Counted from the stretch's first letter, positions 37,988 to 48,025 are shown. The stretch is 64,000 nt of DNA from Desulfobulbus oligotrophicus (GCF_016446285.1 NZ_CP054140.1:2213501-2277500); one strand, 5' to 3'. Numbers and translations are program-made. The notes: generated from the sequence alone by a model not told the origin.

Positions 37988-38398
37988 ATGCTTATACGGT
38001 TTTCTGTATCAATGGATGAAAAGCTGCTTGCCCGACTCGATGAGTACCTTCAACGTCGCGGGTACTCCAATCGGTCTGAAGCGATTCGGGACTTTATCAG
38101 AAACGTTTTAGTCAATGAAGAGTGGGAACAGGACAGTGAAGTCGTCGGCGTGATCACCCTGGTGTACAATCATCATCAGCCGCAGCTGCAGGAGAAGATA
38201 ACTGAGATTCAGCACGAGTATCATCATCAGATCACCTCAACAACGCATGTACACATGGATCATGACAACTGTCTTGAGGTGACCATTGTCAAGGGAAGGG
38301 CTTCTCAGGTGCGGGATCTGGCGGAACAGCTGATTGCATTGCGGGGTGTTAAAAACGGTAACCTGACCATGTCGAGTACCGGTGATCAGCTGTATTGA
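37988..38398 (+). CDS. nikR: Nickel-responsive regulator NikR
   Basis: NikR is a tetrameric ribbon-helix-helix repressor that binds nickel through a C-terminal ACT-like domain. The 136-residue product has the N-terminal RHH (RFSVSMDEKLLARLDEYL, then RRGYSNRSEAIRDFIR) and the metal site region with His-rich HVHMDHDNCLE. The ATG at 37988 is preferred over a GTG three codons earlier, since it gives the usual N-terminus. It lies six bases after the protease stop. No nickel transporter, hydrogenase or urease gene is next to it. Confidence 0.92.
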   Translation: MLIRFSVSMDEKLLARLDEYLQRRGYSNRSEAIRDFIRNVLVNEEWEQDSEVVGVITLVYNHHQPQLQEKITEIQHEYHHQITSTTHVHMDHDNCLEVTIVKGRASQVRDLAEQLIALRGVKNGNLTMSSTGDQLY

Positions 38399-38406
38399 AC
38401 GTACCA

Positions 38407-39789
38407 TTATTTTTTTTTGTTTTTACGCCAGTTCTGGTGACTGATTCCAAATTTCTTAATCTTGTAGTTAAGCACCCGCGGGCTGATGCCTAAACAGCGG
38501 GCCGTGGTTTTCTGTACCCACAGGTTTTCAGCCAGTGTCTTTAAGATGAGCTCACGTTCGTGGGTCTCCAGAGATTCGGTGCCTTCGGTGACAGGAGCAG
38601 GGGGGCGTCGCAGTTCGGGAATGTGTATGGCCTGCAGGCCGATCAGATTTTCCTCTTCCAGGATTACCGCCCGTTCTATGGTGTTACCGAGCTGGCGGAT
38701 ATTGCCCGGCCAGTCGTACCCTTGAATCATGGCCATGGCCTCTGGTGTAAAGCCGGTGATGTTCCCTTTGTTGAGGGAGGTTGTTGATTTTTCGAGAAGC
38801 CGCATCGCCATGGCCGGAAGACAGCGGGTACGGTCTTTGAGGTCAGGGAGATGCACCGGTAAAACACTGATGCGGTAATAGAGGTCTTCACGGAACCTGC
38901 CCTGGTCGATCAGGGTGGGAAGATCTTTGTTGGTGGCGGCAATGAGTCGGATATCGACTTTAATGGTTTTGTTGCCGCCAACGCGTTCAAAGGATTTATC
39001 TTCAAGCACCCGCAACAGTTTCGCCTGAATTTCCAAAGAGATCTCACCGATTTCATCAAGAAAGATTGTGCCGCCGTCAGCCTGTTCAAAACGGCCGATA
39101 CGTTGTTTGTCCGCACCGGTGAACGAACCTTTTTCGTGACCGAACAGTTCGGATTCCAGCAAGGTTTCCGGGATGTTGACACAGTTGATTTTAATGAACG
39201 GCTGGTTTCGGCGTGGTGAGTTATAGTGAACCGTGGCGGAAAGGAAACTTTTCCCGGTTCCGGTGCTGCCGGTGATGAGAATGGTGGCGTCGGTTGAGGC
39301 AAACTTCCGCAGATTTTTTATGACATTTTTAAAGCTCTCACTTTCCGCAACGATATGGCTGAAACTGTAGACAATATCCTGCGTGCGCCGCAGATAGGCC
39401 AGTTCATTTTCCTGCTGTCGGCGTTGCAGAGCCTGACGGACGGATCGTCGTATCCGTACCGGCGAAAGAGGAACGTTCAGGATGTCATAGATGATCGCCT
39501 CTGCTTTTTTATCAAAGCGGATCTCATCTTCTGAGGCACAGGCAACGATAATCGGGGTGGATGGCGTCTGTTCGTAAATTCGTTCAAGTAAAGTAAATAT
39601 TTCATCATCGTTATCAGGCTGAAAGTTCAAAAAGATCGTATCGTACATCTTCTTGTTGATCTCGCTCTGAAACGATTTCAGATCATGTTGAAAGTTCAGT
39701 TCAAATTTTCCGGCTAAAGCGGTTTCAATATTCCGCTGGCTGTTCAGTGAAAATTCGTACGCGAGTATAGCAGGTCTTTTTTTTGTCAT
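38407..39789 (-). CDS. Sigma-54-dependent activator with degenerate receiver domain
   Basis: The 460-residue protein has an N-terminal receiver-like domain (1-125), an AAA+ domain with Walker A GSTGTGKS, the sigma-54 loop GSFTGA and Walker B TIFLDEIG, and a C-terminal Fis-type helix-turn-helix ([19 protein letters not shown]). The receiver has lost the acidic pair, the phosphoacceptor (Asn55 in FLNFQPD) and the conserved lysine (Val106), so phosphorylation control is unlikely. It may be controlled by ligand or protein binding, or be constitutive. It converges on nikR, with nine bases between stops. No partner kinase is adjacent. Confidence 0.88.
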   Translation of the reverse strand: MTKKRPAILAYEFSLNSQRNIETALAGKFELNFQHDLKSFQSEINKKMYDTIFLNFQPDNDDEIFTLLERIYEQTPSTPIIVACASEDEIRFDKKAEAIIYDILNVPLSPVRIRRSVRQALQRRQQENELAYLRRTQDIVYSFSHIVAESESFKNVIKNLRKFASTDATILITGSTGTGKSFLSATVHYNSPRRNQPFIKINCVNIPETLLESELFGHEKGSFTGADKQRIGRFEQADGGTIFLDEIGEISLEIQAKLLRVLEDKSFERVGGNKTIKVDIRLIAATNKDLPTLIDQGRFREDLYYRISVLPVHLPDLKDRTRCLPAMAMRLLEKSTTSLNKGNITGFTPEAMAMIQGYDWPGNIRQLGNTIERAVILEEENLIGLQAIHIPELRRPPAPVTEGTESLETHERELILKTLAENLWVQKTTARCLGISPRVLNYKIKKFGISHQNWRKNKKK

Positions 39790-39898
39790 GGTCCTGTTAC
39801 TCCCGTTTGGTTGCAGTTTTGTGTTCTCAATGCCGTTTTTGTAATTATAGGATTCGTGCTCCCAAATGTAAACAGAAGTTACGCAGGGTATTGTTGAG

Positions 39899-40384
39899 AT
39901 GGTGCAGTTAAAAAAGACCGATGCACAGCAGGAACAATTTGATATCAGGATGATGCAGCGTGCGTTGGCACAGGCACAGGCAGCTGCGTTTCAAGGTGAA
40001 GTGCCGGTAGGTGCGGTGGTGGTTGCCGAAAAGCAGGTAATCCTTGCCGAGGCAGGCAACTGCTGCATTCGTGCCTCTGATCCTGCAGGTCATGCAGAGA
40101 TGCGGGCCGTCCGGCTGGCTGGTCAGCGGCTCGGCAACTATCGACTGCCCGGAACAACGGTGTATGTCACCCTGGAACCTTGCCCGATGTGCGCCGCACT
40201 CCTTGTGCATGCACGGATAGCACGGCTGGTCTTTGGGACGGCAGACCCCAAAGGCGGCGGCGTGGTTTCAAGGTATCAGATCGGTGCTGATGGTTTACTC
40301 AACCATGGTTTTGCGGTGAGCAGCGGGGTCTGTGCCGAGGAGTGCAGGCAGATCCTACAGGACTTTTTTCGGCAACGGCGCTAG
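39899..40384 (+). CDS. tadA: tRNA-specific adenosine deaminase
   Basis: TadA converts adenosine to inosine at the wobble position of tRNA-Arg(ACG). The 161-residue protein has the cytidine-deaminase-fold motifs HAE (GHAEMRA, zinc His and catalytic Glu) and PCPMC (two zinc cysteines), and a VPVGAVVV start of the core. Location just before a tRNA-Ser gene is usual chromosomal context and not evidence of a joint function. Confidence 0.93.
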   Translation: MVQLKKTDAQQEQFDIRMMQRALAQAQAAAFQGEVPVGAVVVAEKQVILAEAGNCCIRASDPAGHAEMRAVRLAGQRLGNYRLPGTTVYVTLEPCPMCAALLVHARIARLVFGTADPKGGGVVSRYQIGADGLLNHGFAVSSGVCAEECRQILQDFFRQRR

Positions 40385-40474
40385 TTTTCCGTTGCAAAAA
40401 CGCGACGTTCAGGATAGAAGAGGCTCCAAGCTGAGCAGGGTATACTGCCTGGCTGATGTTTTTCAGTCATCTAC

Positions 40475-40560
40475 GGAGAGGTGACCGAGTGGTTTAAGGT
40501 GCACGCCTGGAACGCGTGTGTACGAGAGTACCGAGAGTTCGAATCTCTCCTTCTCCGCCA
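40475..40560 (+). tRNA. tRNA-Ser (anticodon GGA)
   Basis: The 86-nt class II tRNA has acceptor arms GGAGAGG/CTTCTCC, anticodon stem CACGC/GCGTG with loop CTGGAAC, a long variable arm, a GTTCGAAT T-loop, discriminator G and encoded CCA. It marks the left edge of the accessory island. Confidence 0.96.
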
Positions 40561-40564
40561 TTTT

Positions 40565-40599
40565 AAAGGGTCCCTTGCCAGGCAAGGGGCCCTTTTTTT
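40565..40599 (+). terminator. Intrinsic terminator after tRNA-Ser
   Basis: AAAGGG-CCCTTGCC pairs with GGCAAGGG-CCCTTT (one G-T position), followed by seven T. It ends the tRNA transcript. Confidence 0.92.
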
Positions 40600-41038
40600 A
40601 TTGGTCTCACCCCCCTGAAGTCCTTTCCTTTATTTCATCGAATAATCTGCTGATTCAGGTATCATCTGTCCGGTGATGTGGAACTCCGTGATGAAAAATT
40701 CTTTTTTTTGTTATAAAAGCTGTTTACACACTTGGATTTTCATTATCATTTTAAAGCTGGTGTGTAGACGTGCTGCACCAGATGATAAACGAGAAAAAGC
40801 TCTTGGACTACCGTGTTTTCACAAACTAACGGTCGTTCATCTTTGATCGTCAATTGCCGCGAAGAGCATCTCTTTGTTCCGGTCATATTCGTTTTTAGAC
40901 AATAGGGGCAGAAAGACTCTCTGCTTCTGCAGACAATCTGGAGAGAAAGACTGTTGTAGATATCTACTTGAATTTATTCATGTAGATTAATCAGAAAGCA
41001 TAGTACAGACATATGCTGAAGAATGGTAGAAGAGAAAA
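40600..41038. promoter_or_regulatory. Leader region of the defence island with operator-like repeats
   Basis: No gene is visible. It holds an interrupted inverted repeat, GTTTACACAC (40722-40731) with GTGTGTAGAC (40760-40769), one G-T mismatch. Close to the first gene lies a perfect palindrome GTAGATATCTAC (40956-40967), with a further GTAGAT copy at 40982-40987 facing ATCTAC. These spaced TGTAGAT half-sites look like a repressor operator. The stretch is AT-richer than the flanking chromosome. Confidence 0.45.
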
Positions 41039-41569
41039 ATGATGAACAACCCAGTACTTGATAGAATAAGAGAATCTCTCCAGGCAGCCGAAGAACTGTA
41101 CTCTCGTTTGGTGCTGCTGGTCGTCGGTAACTACGGCACGGGTAGTAAATCGCACCTGATGTCGGTGGTCTCCAGCATCGCTGAAGATGCCTCGCTGCTG
41201 AAAGGACTGAAGAACGCCTGTGTCCGCGATGCAGCCGCTCAGATAGCCGGTCGCTTCAAGGTCATCTGTACCGAGATTGGAGCCACCACCATGTCGTTGC
41301 GCGACTATCTGCTTACCTCACACCCCGCATTTTTCCGCGAAGCGGAAAACCGTTGGTACGACGTACCTGACCCCAACAAAGCCGCTAAAAAGAAACTCAA
41401 AATTCTCCACTTGGAAGCTGTCCGCGCTGGATTTAAAAAAACTTGGCAGGAGCGTGATTACGCTACTATCGTCGCCGTGGCCGAAAAGATCCGCGACAAT
41501 TTCCTGGAAAAAGACCCCAAACTGGTCATGTGGTACGACCAGGCAGCAACACGGATGGGGGACGAATAA
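41039..41569 (+). pseudogene. Chimeric remnant: ATPase N-terminus joined to a DNA-methylase-like C-terminus
   Basis: The 176-residue frame seems to be two unrelated pieces. Residues 1-88 resemble the start of large DUF6079/PglY-type P-loop ATPases of phage-defence islands ([35 protein letters not shown]), but a serine splits the Walker A motif (GTGSKSH). Residues from about 95 resemble the tail of large DNA methyltransferases ([41 protein letters not shown]). Both matches are from memory. An internal deletion across neighbouring genes of a larger system would explain it. Its stop overlaps the ATPase start (TAATG), so it may still serve as a translated leader. Confidence 0.5.
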
Positions 41570-42576
41570 TGGCAAGAGCGGATTTACTCATTCGCCTTGT
41601 CCAATCCGGTATACGGGGTGACAAGGCCAGCTTTAGAAAGGTCGTCGAGGCGATCATCGCCGAAGAGCGGAGCAAGCAACACAAGGTGCTGGCCGAGAAA
41701 CTCGAGGAGTTACTTAACGCCGCGCCAGTTGAACGCCCCGCTATCAATGGCGGTGCTCCTATGCTGGATCACCGTATGAACAACCTGTTCCATGAGGTTA
41801 TGCCCCAACGAAAGCTATCCGATCTCATCCTTCCGGATGAGGTCCAGCAAATTTGCCAGAGCTTGATTCAGGAGCAGCACCGGACCGACCTGCTCAGGTC
41901 CTACAATTTGGAGCCCCGCAACCGCGTGCTTCTCATCGGGCCTCCTGGTAATGGCAAGACATCCCTGGCCGAAGCCATTGCAGAAGCACTGGTGGTTCCA
42001 CTGCTTGTGGTTCGCTATGAGAGCGTCGTCGGCACCTATCTGGGCGAGACTGCTGTTCGTTTGAAAAAACTGTTCGAGTACGCTTCCACTCGTAAGTGTG
42101 TCCTCTTTTTTGATGAATTTGAAACCCTTGGCAAGGAGCGCGGTGACCTGCACGAGACCGGTGAAATCAAGCGCGTGGTGAGTTCGCTGCTCATGCAGAT
42201 CGACAACCTGCCGAGCCATGTCATGGTCATTGGGGCAACCAATCATGCCGAACTACTGGACCGTGCGGTATGGCGGCGCTTCCAGGTCCGCATGACGCTA
42301 CCCGGTCCAACTCGGGCTCGCCTGACAGAGTGGTTCGAAAAGTTCGAACGCCGGATCAAGATTCCCTTGGGATATGCTCCTGGCACTTTGGCCAAACGTC
42401 TCCAAGGATCGAATTTCGCTGAAGTTGAAGAGTTTGGTACGTCCCTATTTCGTCAGTACGTGCTTGAACAACCGAACGCCAACATGAAGGACATCGTATC
42501 AAGAACTCTTCGGAACTGGTCTGCCAGATCGGTTACCATGGAGCAACAGAACAAACCGGAGGTGAAGGATGCCTGA
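41569..42576 (+). CDS. ietA: AAA+ ATPase of an IetAS-type anti-phage system
   Basis: The 335-residue protein has a helical N-terminal part and a classical AAA+ domain: Walker A GPPGNGKT (124-131), Walker B LFFDEFE (179-185), sensor 1 in IGATNH and arginines in WRRF. GGGGGACG precedes the ATG, which overlaps the stop of the remnant gene. The pairing with a subtilase gene (eight-base overlap) is that of the ietAS system described by Gao and co-workers in 2020. The ATPase probably senses infection or remodels targets for the protease; the mechanism is unknown to me. Confidence 0.75.
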   Translation: MARADLLIRLVQSGIRGDKASFRKVVEAIIAEERSKQHKVLAEKLEELLNAAPVERPAINGGAPMLDHRMNNLFHEVMPQRKLSDLILPDEVQQICQSLIQEQHRTDLLRSYNLEPRNRVLLIGPPGNGKTSLAEAIAEALVVPLLVVRYESVVGTYLGETAVRLKKLFEYASTRKCVLFFDEFETLGKERGDLHETGEIKRVVSSLLMQIDNLPSHVMVIGATNHAELLDRAVWRRFQVRMTLPGPTRARLTEWFEKFERRIKIPLGYAPGTLAKRLQGSNFAEVEEFGTSLFRQYVLEQPNANMKDIVSRTLRNWSARSVTMEQQNKPEVKDA

Positions 42577-45220
42577 ACGCCCACTACTCCTTTTCCCGAC
42601 ACCTGAAACGGCTTCTCGTTCAACGCTTGGAGGTGGTGGAGGTCGAGTAAGAAGGCCAACACCACAACGACAATGGGATCGCCTTTCTCCAGTCTTCAGT
42701 CAACTCCAGGCCACATTTGATGCCAGACGAATAGAAATACAGCAGAGTGCTGCTGGCATAATTCCAGAGCAGGTTCTCGTGATAGAGACTGTCGGAAGTA
42801 TCGAAAACTTTGCCAATGCAGTGAAACGCATCGTGGGGCTCGAGTGGATGGGTGAAATTGAAATTGATGAAATTACCCCAGATGAAGAGTTTTATGATGA
42901 AACCAAACCCGACAAAGAGCTGAGTGGGCGACTATATCTCGTCATGACCAACCAGCAAGCACTTGAGCAGATGCTGTCGTTGTGGCGACGTTACCAAGAA
43001 GATCCCACTATGCAATTCGAGCACGGACTTACAAAGTTTCGCGACGTGTTCCTGCACCTGAAAAGCATCCGCCAGTGGGATGTCCAGGATAGGCTTCTCG
43101 AAACCGGAATCATTGATGTCTGGAGAGAGAATCTTGAGTACGACGGGGATAGGGTAATTACGTTTGAGACTGAACTTTGGTTTCGTGGTAGCAACGAGCT
43201 TCGCGCAGTTAGCGAGAGTCAAGTTACGTACCTCGTCCAGCAAGCAGGCGGCCGAATACTAAACCAGTCAGTAATTGAAGGCATCGCCTACCATGGGCTC
43301 CTGGCCGAGCTTTCGGCTCATGCTATTCGATCTATTGTGGAGAACCCAACAACTGAACTGGTTAAATGTGAGAACGTCATGTTCTTCAGACCTGTTGGAC
43401 AAATGGTGGTCGGAGACAAATCTCCAGAGGGGGATGTTGAAAACGCCCAAATTGAAGAAATGCCACTGCCTACTGGTGATCCTGTCGTAGCTCTTTTTGA
43501 TGGGGTTCCGCTGGCCAATCATCGTTTGTTGGCTGGCCGTTTGATTATTGACGATCCAGACAACTGGGACGCTGATTACGCGGCCTCCGAACGTGTCCAC
43601 GGAACATCGATGGCATCATTGATTGTTCATGGTGATCTCAATCAGCCTTCTACTCCATTACCTCGGCCGATCTATGTGCGGTCTATTATGAAGCCACTGA
43701 ACTGGCTAAATACACCACGCCCCGAGGGCATTCCGGAAAACTGCCTAGCAGTCGATCTTATCCACAGAGCGGTTAAACGGTTATTTGAAGGGGGGCAGGG
43801 AGAAGGACCAACAGCACCTCAAGTTAGGGTCATTAATCTGTCGATCGGAGACCGAACTCGTCAATTCACACAATCCATGAGCCCTATTGCCAGATTGCTG
43901 GACTGGTTGAGTGTGAAGTATGGCGTGCTTTTTGTTGTCAGTGCAGGAAATCATCCGACATCTATATCATTGGGGGTATCTCAGGAAGAATTTGATTCAT
44001 TTCGAGCTGACGAGTTCGAGGCTGCAACGATCAGAGCTTTGTATCGGGATGCCCGTCATAGGAAGCTGCTTTCACCTGCAGAAACAATCAATGGGTTGAC
44101 GGTTGGCTCCACACATCAAGATGAATCTCAGCTCACCTATCAAGGAAACCGGATAGATCCGTTCGAGCATCCATTACCCAGCCCAGTTTCTGCATTTGGC
44201 AGCGGTTATCGACGTGCAATAAAACCCGACGTTATCTTCTACGGCGGGAGACAGTGGTACCGGTTGCCATTACAGCCAACCAATCCCGTAACCATTGAGC
44301 CAGCAATTTTTCGGGTTCCTCCCGGAAACAAAACAGCTTCTCCCGGAAGTCTTGCTGGTGAATTAGATGCCACTTCATACAGTTGTGGAACGAGCAACGC
44401 AACAGCGTTGATCAGTAGGGCGGCGTGTATTTGTTACGACTCCCTGCAGCAAATCTTTAGTGAACAAGCGGCTGAAGTTGATCCGAGAAGTTATGAAGTC
44501 CCACTACTGAAGGCGATGCTGGTGCATGGCTGTTCGTGGGGCGATATCGGTGATCACCTAAAGTCTCGAATCGAAAATTCGGATCTTGGAAGGGAAATTA
44601 GAGAACGTGCTGAGTCTTTGTATTCGAGGCCAGCAGACATCTCTAGTGAAATTGGTAGGCAGTATAAATCTCTTCTGGCTCGCTGGTTGGGCTATGGCCT
44701 TCCACAAATAGACCGGGTTCTTGACTGTACAGATCAGAGAGCCACCTTGCTTGGCTATGGTGAACTCTCTGATGGTGAAGCTCACGTTTTTCGATTGCCG
44801 TTACCTCCATCTCTCAGCGCCCGCCAAGAGCGAAGACGCTTAACAGTGACTCTTGCTTGGCTTTCACCTGTTTCGGCCAGCACTCAAAGATACCGGACAG
44901 CAAGCCTATGGTTTGAAGCTATTAATAACGGTTTGGCTCCATCTCGTCAGAACGCAGATTGGCAAACTGTGAAGAGAGGAACAGTCCAACACGAAGTGTT
45001 CGAAGGCCAGAGAGCGGAGCCGTTCATCGATGGGGAAGTTATCGAAATCAAAGTGAACTGCCGTAAGGATGCTGGAAAAATCCAAAATCCTGTCGCGTAT
45101 GGGTTGGCCGTGTCGCTGGAGGTAGCCGAGGGCGTCGACATCGCTGTTTACAACGAAATTCGAACTCGCATTGCACCTGCGATCCAGATTCAACAGGTAA
45201 CAGATCAAGGTAGAGGATAA
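42569..45220 (+). CDS. ietS: S8 subtilisin-like protease of an IetAS-type anti-phage system
   Basis: The 883-residue protein has no signal peptide, so it should act in the cytoplasm. A long N-terminal region of about 300 residues precedes the subtilase domain with the complete triad Asp311 (VALFDG), His344 (VHGTSMAS) and Ser609 (CGTSNAT), and the oxyanion Asn461 (SAGNH). A C-terminal region of about 250 residues follows. It is coupled to the ATPase gene by an eight-base overlap. Base composition is visibly more AT-rich than the neighbouring chromosome, which fits transfer. A decayed transposon lies just downstream. Confidence 0.78.
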   Translation: MPERPLLLFPTPETASRSTLGGGGGRVRRPTPQRQWDRLSPVFSQLQATFDARRIEIQQSAAGIIPEQVLVIETVGSIENFANAVKRIVGLEWMGEIEIDEITPDEEFYDETKPDKELSGRLYLVMTNQQALEQMLSLWRRYQEDPTMQFEHGLTKFRDVFLHLKSIRQWDVQDRLLETGIIDVWRENLEYDGDRVITFETELWFRGSNELRAVSESQVTYLVQQAGGRILNQSVIEGIAYHGLLAELSAHAIRSIVENPTTELVKCENVMFFRPVGQMVVGDKSPEGDVENAQIEEMPLPTGDPVVALFDGVPLANHRLLAGRLIIDDPDNWDADYAASERVHGTSMASLIVHGDLNQPSTPLPRPIYVRSIMKPLNWLNTPRPEGIPENCLAVDLIHRAVKRLFEGGQGEGPTAPQVRVINLSIGDRTRQFTQSMSPIARLLDWLSVKYGVLFVVSAGNHPTSISLGVSQEEFDSFRADEFEAATIRALYRDARHRKLLSPAETINGLTVGSTHQDESQLTYQGNRIDPFEHPLPSPVSAFGSGYRRAIKPDVIFYGGRQWYRLPLQPTNPVTIEPAIFRVPPGNKTASPGSLAGELDATSYSCGTSNATALISRAACICYDSLQQIFSEQAAEVDPRSYEVPLLKAMLVHGCSWGDIGDHLKSRIENSDLGREIRERAESLYSRPADISSEIGRQYKSLLARWLGYGLPQIDRVLDCTDQRATLLGYGELSDGEAHVFRLPLPPSLSARQERRRLTVTLAWLSPVSASTQRYRTASLWFEAINNGLAPSRQNADWQTVKRGTVQHEVFEGQRAEPFIDGEVIEIKVNCRKDAGKIQNPVAYGLAVSLEVAEGVDIAVYNEIRTRIAPAIQIQQVTDQGRG

Positions 45221-45256
45221 TTAGAGGATCGAGTCTTTCTAGCAATACAGCACGGT

Positions 45257-45974
45257 TCATAACAATGCCTGCCAAGTGATCGAGGAACAGATCTTGTGTG
45301 GGCAGACGGTGTGCTGCTGTGTCTCGGCGGTCATACGCTCTGCCAAAGTCCAGCCAACTACCATCCGTGAAAACAGATCGATAATCACAGCAAGGTAAGG
45401 CCATCTTTCAGCTGTCCAGAGATAGGTTATATTGCTTGCCCACTTCTGGTTCGGAGCATCGGCGCTGAAATTCTGCTGGAGCATATTTAGCGTGACCGGA
45501 AGATTGTGCTTCGAGTTTGTCGTCGTCAGCGGTAGAATCCGCTACGAGAGACACCCAACACACGGCTCATGGAAGTACTCTTGAATTCGTCTGCATGGTT
45601 CTGCATAAAGGCGTACCTCACTGTAGGCTCTTGGCAAAGTACGCTGCGGCCTTTTTACCCTAGTCAACTCTTCGGCCTGTTCGGCCGGCGCTTGAGCCGA
45701 GTGTTTTCTACAAGAAGTCGTTCTTCCACACCGCTGCGATTTTGGACAAGACGAGCCTTGCTTCGCCAGGAATACAGCTGGCTTTCATGAAGCCCTCATT
45801 GCCTGGCTGCTGTCGGAACACCAACCTTTTCGGCACAGGCCAGTGATTCTGTCTTGTACTGCTGTGGATGCCGCTATCTACTCTTTCCTGACTTTGTTTT
45901 CGTTGTCATCGAACACCTCCGTTAAAAAATATACTCGCTTAACGAAATATCCTTCAAAAACGGGGCAGGATCCA
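45257..45974 (-). mobile_element. Decayed IS3-family insertion sequence (orfA/orfB remnant)
   Basis: Read on the minus strand, a GGAGG site and ATG at 45909 start an orfA-like frame (MTTKTKSGKSR) broken by stops. It continues with transposase segments (ESQLYSWRSKARL, ENTRLKR) and then orfB-like pieces ([27 protein letters not shown]). A 75-residue open piece with the rve integrase start follows ([30 protein letters not shown]). The catalytic domain is cut off near the subtilase gene. The end near 45950-45974 looks like an IS3 terminal repeat with a CCCCG core. It cannot move on its own. Confidence 0.75.
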
Positions 45975-46051
45975 TTGAGTTTTGAATGTTTTTGGGTGCA
46001 GATCTTTTTGTATTTTTTGGATGTAAAACCAGTGTGAATGGCTGCTCTTTT

Positions 46052-48025
46052 TCAACCTGTGGGACTGGGAGTCATAAAAACGGCATGAAACCTGGCCCGT
46101 GCCTCATCAGAGCCAATGACAGCGACCATATCTTTTTCGTGAAAACGGTACTGCGGCCCGGGGTTGGGTTCCAGCTGGTTTTCTCGAAGCACGCCGACAA
46201 CAGATACCCCCGTCTTTTTACGGATCTCCGCCTCGCCGATTGACCTGTTGATCAGGCTGCTGTGCACGTTGACCGCAATCCATTCCAGGTCGAACTGCTG
46301 CTCTGCGGAACGAAACTGGGCAAGCGTTTTATAGGGTCTGCTCTGGCTGAGTCGACTGGTGAAAAATTCGCGGCGCAGGGCTTCAGTCTGTCGCTGTATC
46401 TCTGTTATCGGAACCTGCAATACCAAAAGCACCTGCCGAATCATCTCTACACCGGCTTCCAGTTCCGGATAGACCAGATCATACACATTCAGCTCACTGA
46501 AGGTTTCTGCAAAGTCCGGGTCGGAAATTCGTGCGATAATCTCAAGCGAGGGGTTTTGCAGTTGTGCATGCGTGATGATGGCCTCGTTATCCACCACTGA
46601 AGGAACAGTGATAACCAGTAAGGCCGCTTTTGCCACCCCGGCTGCTTCCAGAACAATTTCATGGCTGGCATCACCAAAGACAACAGCATACCCCAGGTTT
46701 TGTGCCTGTTCGATTCGTCGCTGGTCCAGTTCAATCAGAACAAAGGGGAGGGCAAGACGATGCAGGACCGCTGCGATCTGCAGACCGACCCGCCCACTGC
46801 CGGCCACGATGACGTGGTTGGAAAAACCGGTTTTAGGGAAGTTGATGGACTCCAGCTGTTCTTTTTTAAACCACTGTTTCTGCAGGGTGTACAACCGTGC
46901 AGTCTGTGCCGACACAATCGGCGTAAGGATCATGGTCAGGACAGCGGTTGTGAGGATAAGGTTGTAAAAGTCAATGCTGATCGATTGGGTGGACAGACCT
47001 ATTCTGGCAAGGACAAAGGAAAACTCACCAATCTGAAACAGGCCGAACCCAATGGCAATGGGGATGACATTGCGATACGAAAACAGCCAGGCAAGAGAGG
47101 CAAAGATAACGCCTTTACCAGTACTGACCAGTAAGACCAGCATCAGAATGGTGCCCAGGTTATTCATGAGGAATCGGGGGTCAAGGAGCATGCCCACCGA
47201 GGCAAAGAAGAGCAGGCCAAAGACATCGCGCAGGGGAATGATATCACTGAGCGCCTGATGACCATAGTCGGATTCATTCAAGACCATGCCCGCGATAAAG
47301 GCGCCAAAGGCAAAGGACAGGCCGACCAGGTAGGTCAGATACCCTATCCCGAGCCCAATGGTGATGATGGCCAGAAGAAACAGTTCCCGTGAACCGAGTT
47401 TAGCGATATGCCGCATAAGCCAGGGCAGCATTCTGGCGCCCAGCAGAAACATGCTGCCGAGAAAAAGAGAGGCTTTGACAGCTGCATACCCCAATGAGAT
47501 CAGCCCGGCGGCCGGGTCGTTCATCAGGGGGAGAATAATGAGCATCGGCACAACCGCCAGGTCCTGCACAATCAGCATGCCGATCATCACCTTGCTTGAC
47601 AGGGTTCCCAGCCACCCCTGATTCATCAGTGTTTTCAGCAGAACCATGGTGCTTGACAGGGAGATCAGCGCTCCAAACCAGATGGAGGATTTTGGATCCC
47701 ATCCCATCATTGTGCCGATACCGTAGCCAAGGAGCATGGTCAGACCGATCTGCACAGGGGTGCCGATCAGCGCAATCAGTTTGACCGGTTTAAGATCCTT
47801 GTGCGAGAACTCAAGCCCCAGGGCGAACAGGAGCAGGGCAACGCCGATTTCGGCAAGCAGTTCGATATCGTGCACTTCTGTAATGGTCAGCCCGCCGGTG
47901 TGCGGACCAAGAAGAATGCCGGCAAGGATGTAGCCGAGAATAAGGGGCTGGCGCAGACGCTGCATCAGCAGCCCGCATAAGAATGCCGTAAGAACAAGCA
48001 GGATAATGTCTGTTGCAATGCCCAT
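46052..48025 (-). CDS. KefB/YbaL-type monovalent cation:proton antiporter with TrkA domains
   Basis: The 657-residue protein has twelve or so membrane helices of the CPA2 fold (residues 1-390), then a TrkA-N domain with the nucleotide-binding motif [14 protein letters not shown] near residue 410, and a TrkA-C domain at the end. It exchanges potassium or sodium for protons under nucleotide control. No glutathione-dependent KefF/KefG partner is adjacent. The gene marks the return to ordinary chromosome after the island. No good ribosome site is seen before the ATG. Confidence 0.9.
   Translation of the reverse strand: MGIATDIILLVLTAFLCGLLMQRLRQPLILGYILAGILLGPHTGGLTITEVHDIELLAEIGVALLLFALGLEFSHKDLKPVKLIALIGTPVQIGLTMLLGYGIGTMMGWDPKSSIWFGALISLSSTMVLLKTLMNQGWLGTLSSKVMIGMLIVQDLAVVPMLIILPLMNDPAAGLISLGYAAVKASLFLGSMFLLGARMLPWLMRHIAKLGSRELFLLAIITIGLGIGYLTYLVGLSFAFGAFIAGMVLNESDYGHQALSDIIPLRDVFGLLFFASVGMLLDPRFLMNNLGTILMLVLLVSTGKGVIFASLAWLFSYRNVIPIAIGFGLFQIGEFSFVLARIGLSTQSISIDFYNLILTTAVLTMILTPIVSAQTARLYTLQKQWFKKEQLESINFPKTGFSNHVIVAGSGRVGLQIAAVLHRLALPFVLIELDQRRIEQAQNLGYAVVFGDASHEIVLEAAGVAKAALLVITVPSVVDNEAIITHAQLQNPSLEIIARISDPDFAETFSELNVYDLVYPELEAGVEMIRQVLLVLQVPITEIQRQTEALRREFFTSRLSQSRPYKTLAQFRSAEQQFDLEWIAVNVHSSLINRSIGEAEIRKKTGVSVVGVLRENQLEPNPGPQYRFHEKDMVAVIGSDEARARFHAVFMTPSPTG

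Noticed and set aside
45781-46051. Possible attachment-site repeat of the tRNA-Ser 3' end at the right edge of the island
   Set aside because: I read the stretch for the tRNA 3' sequence and found no copy; no integrase gene is present either.
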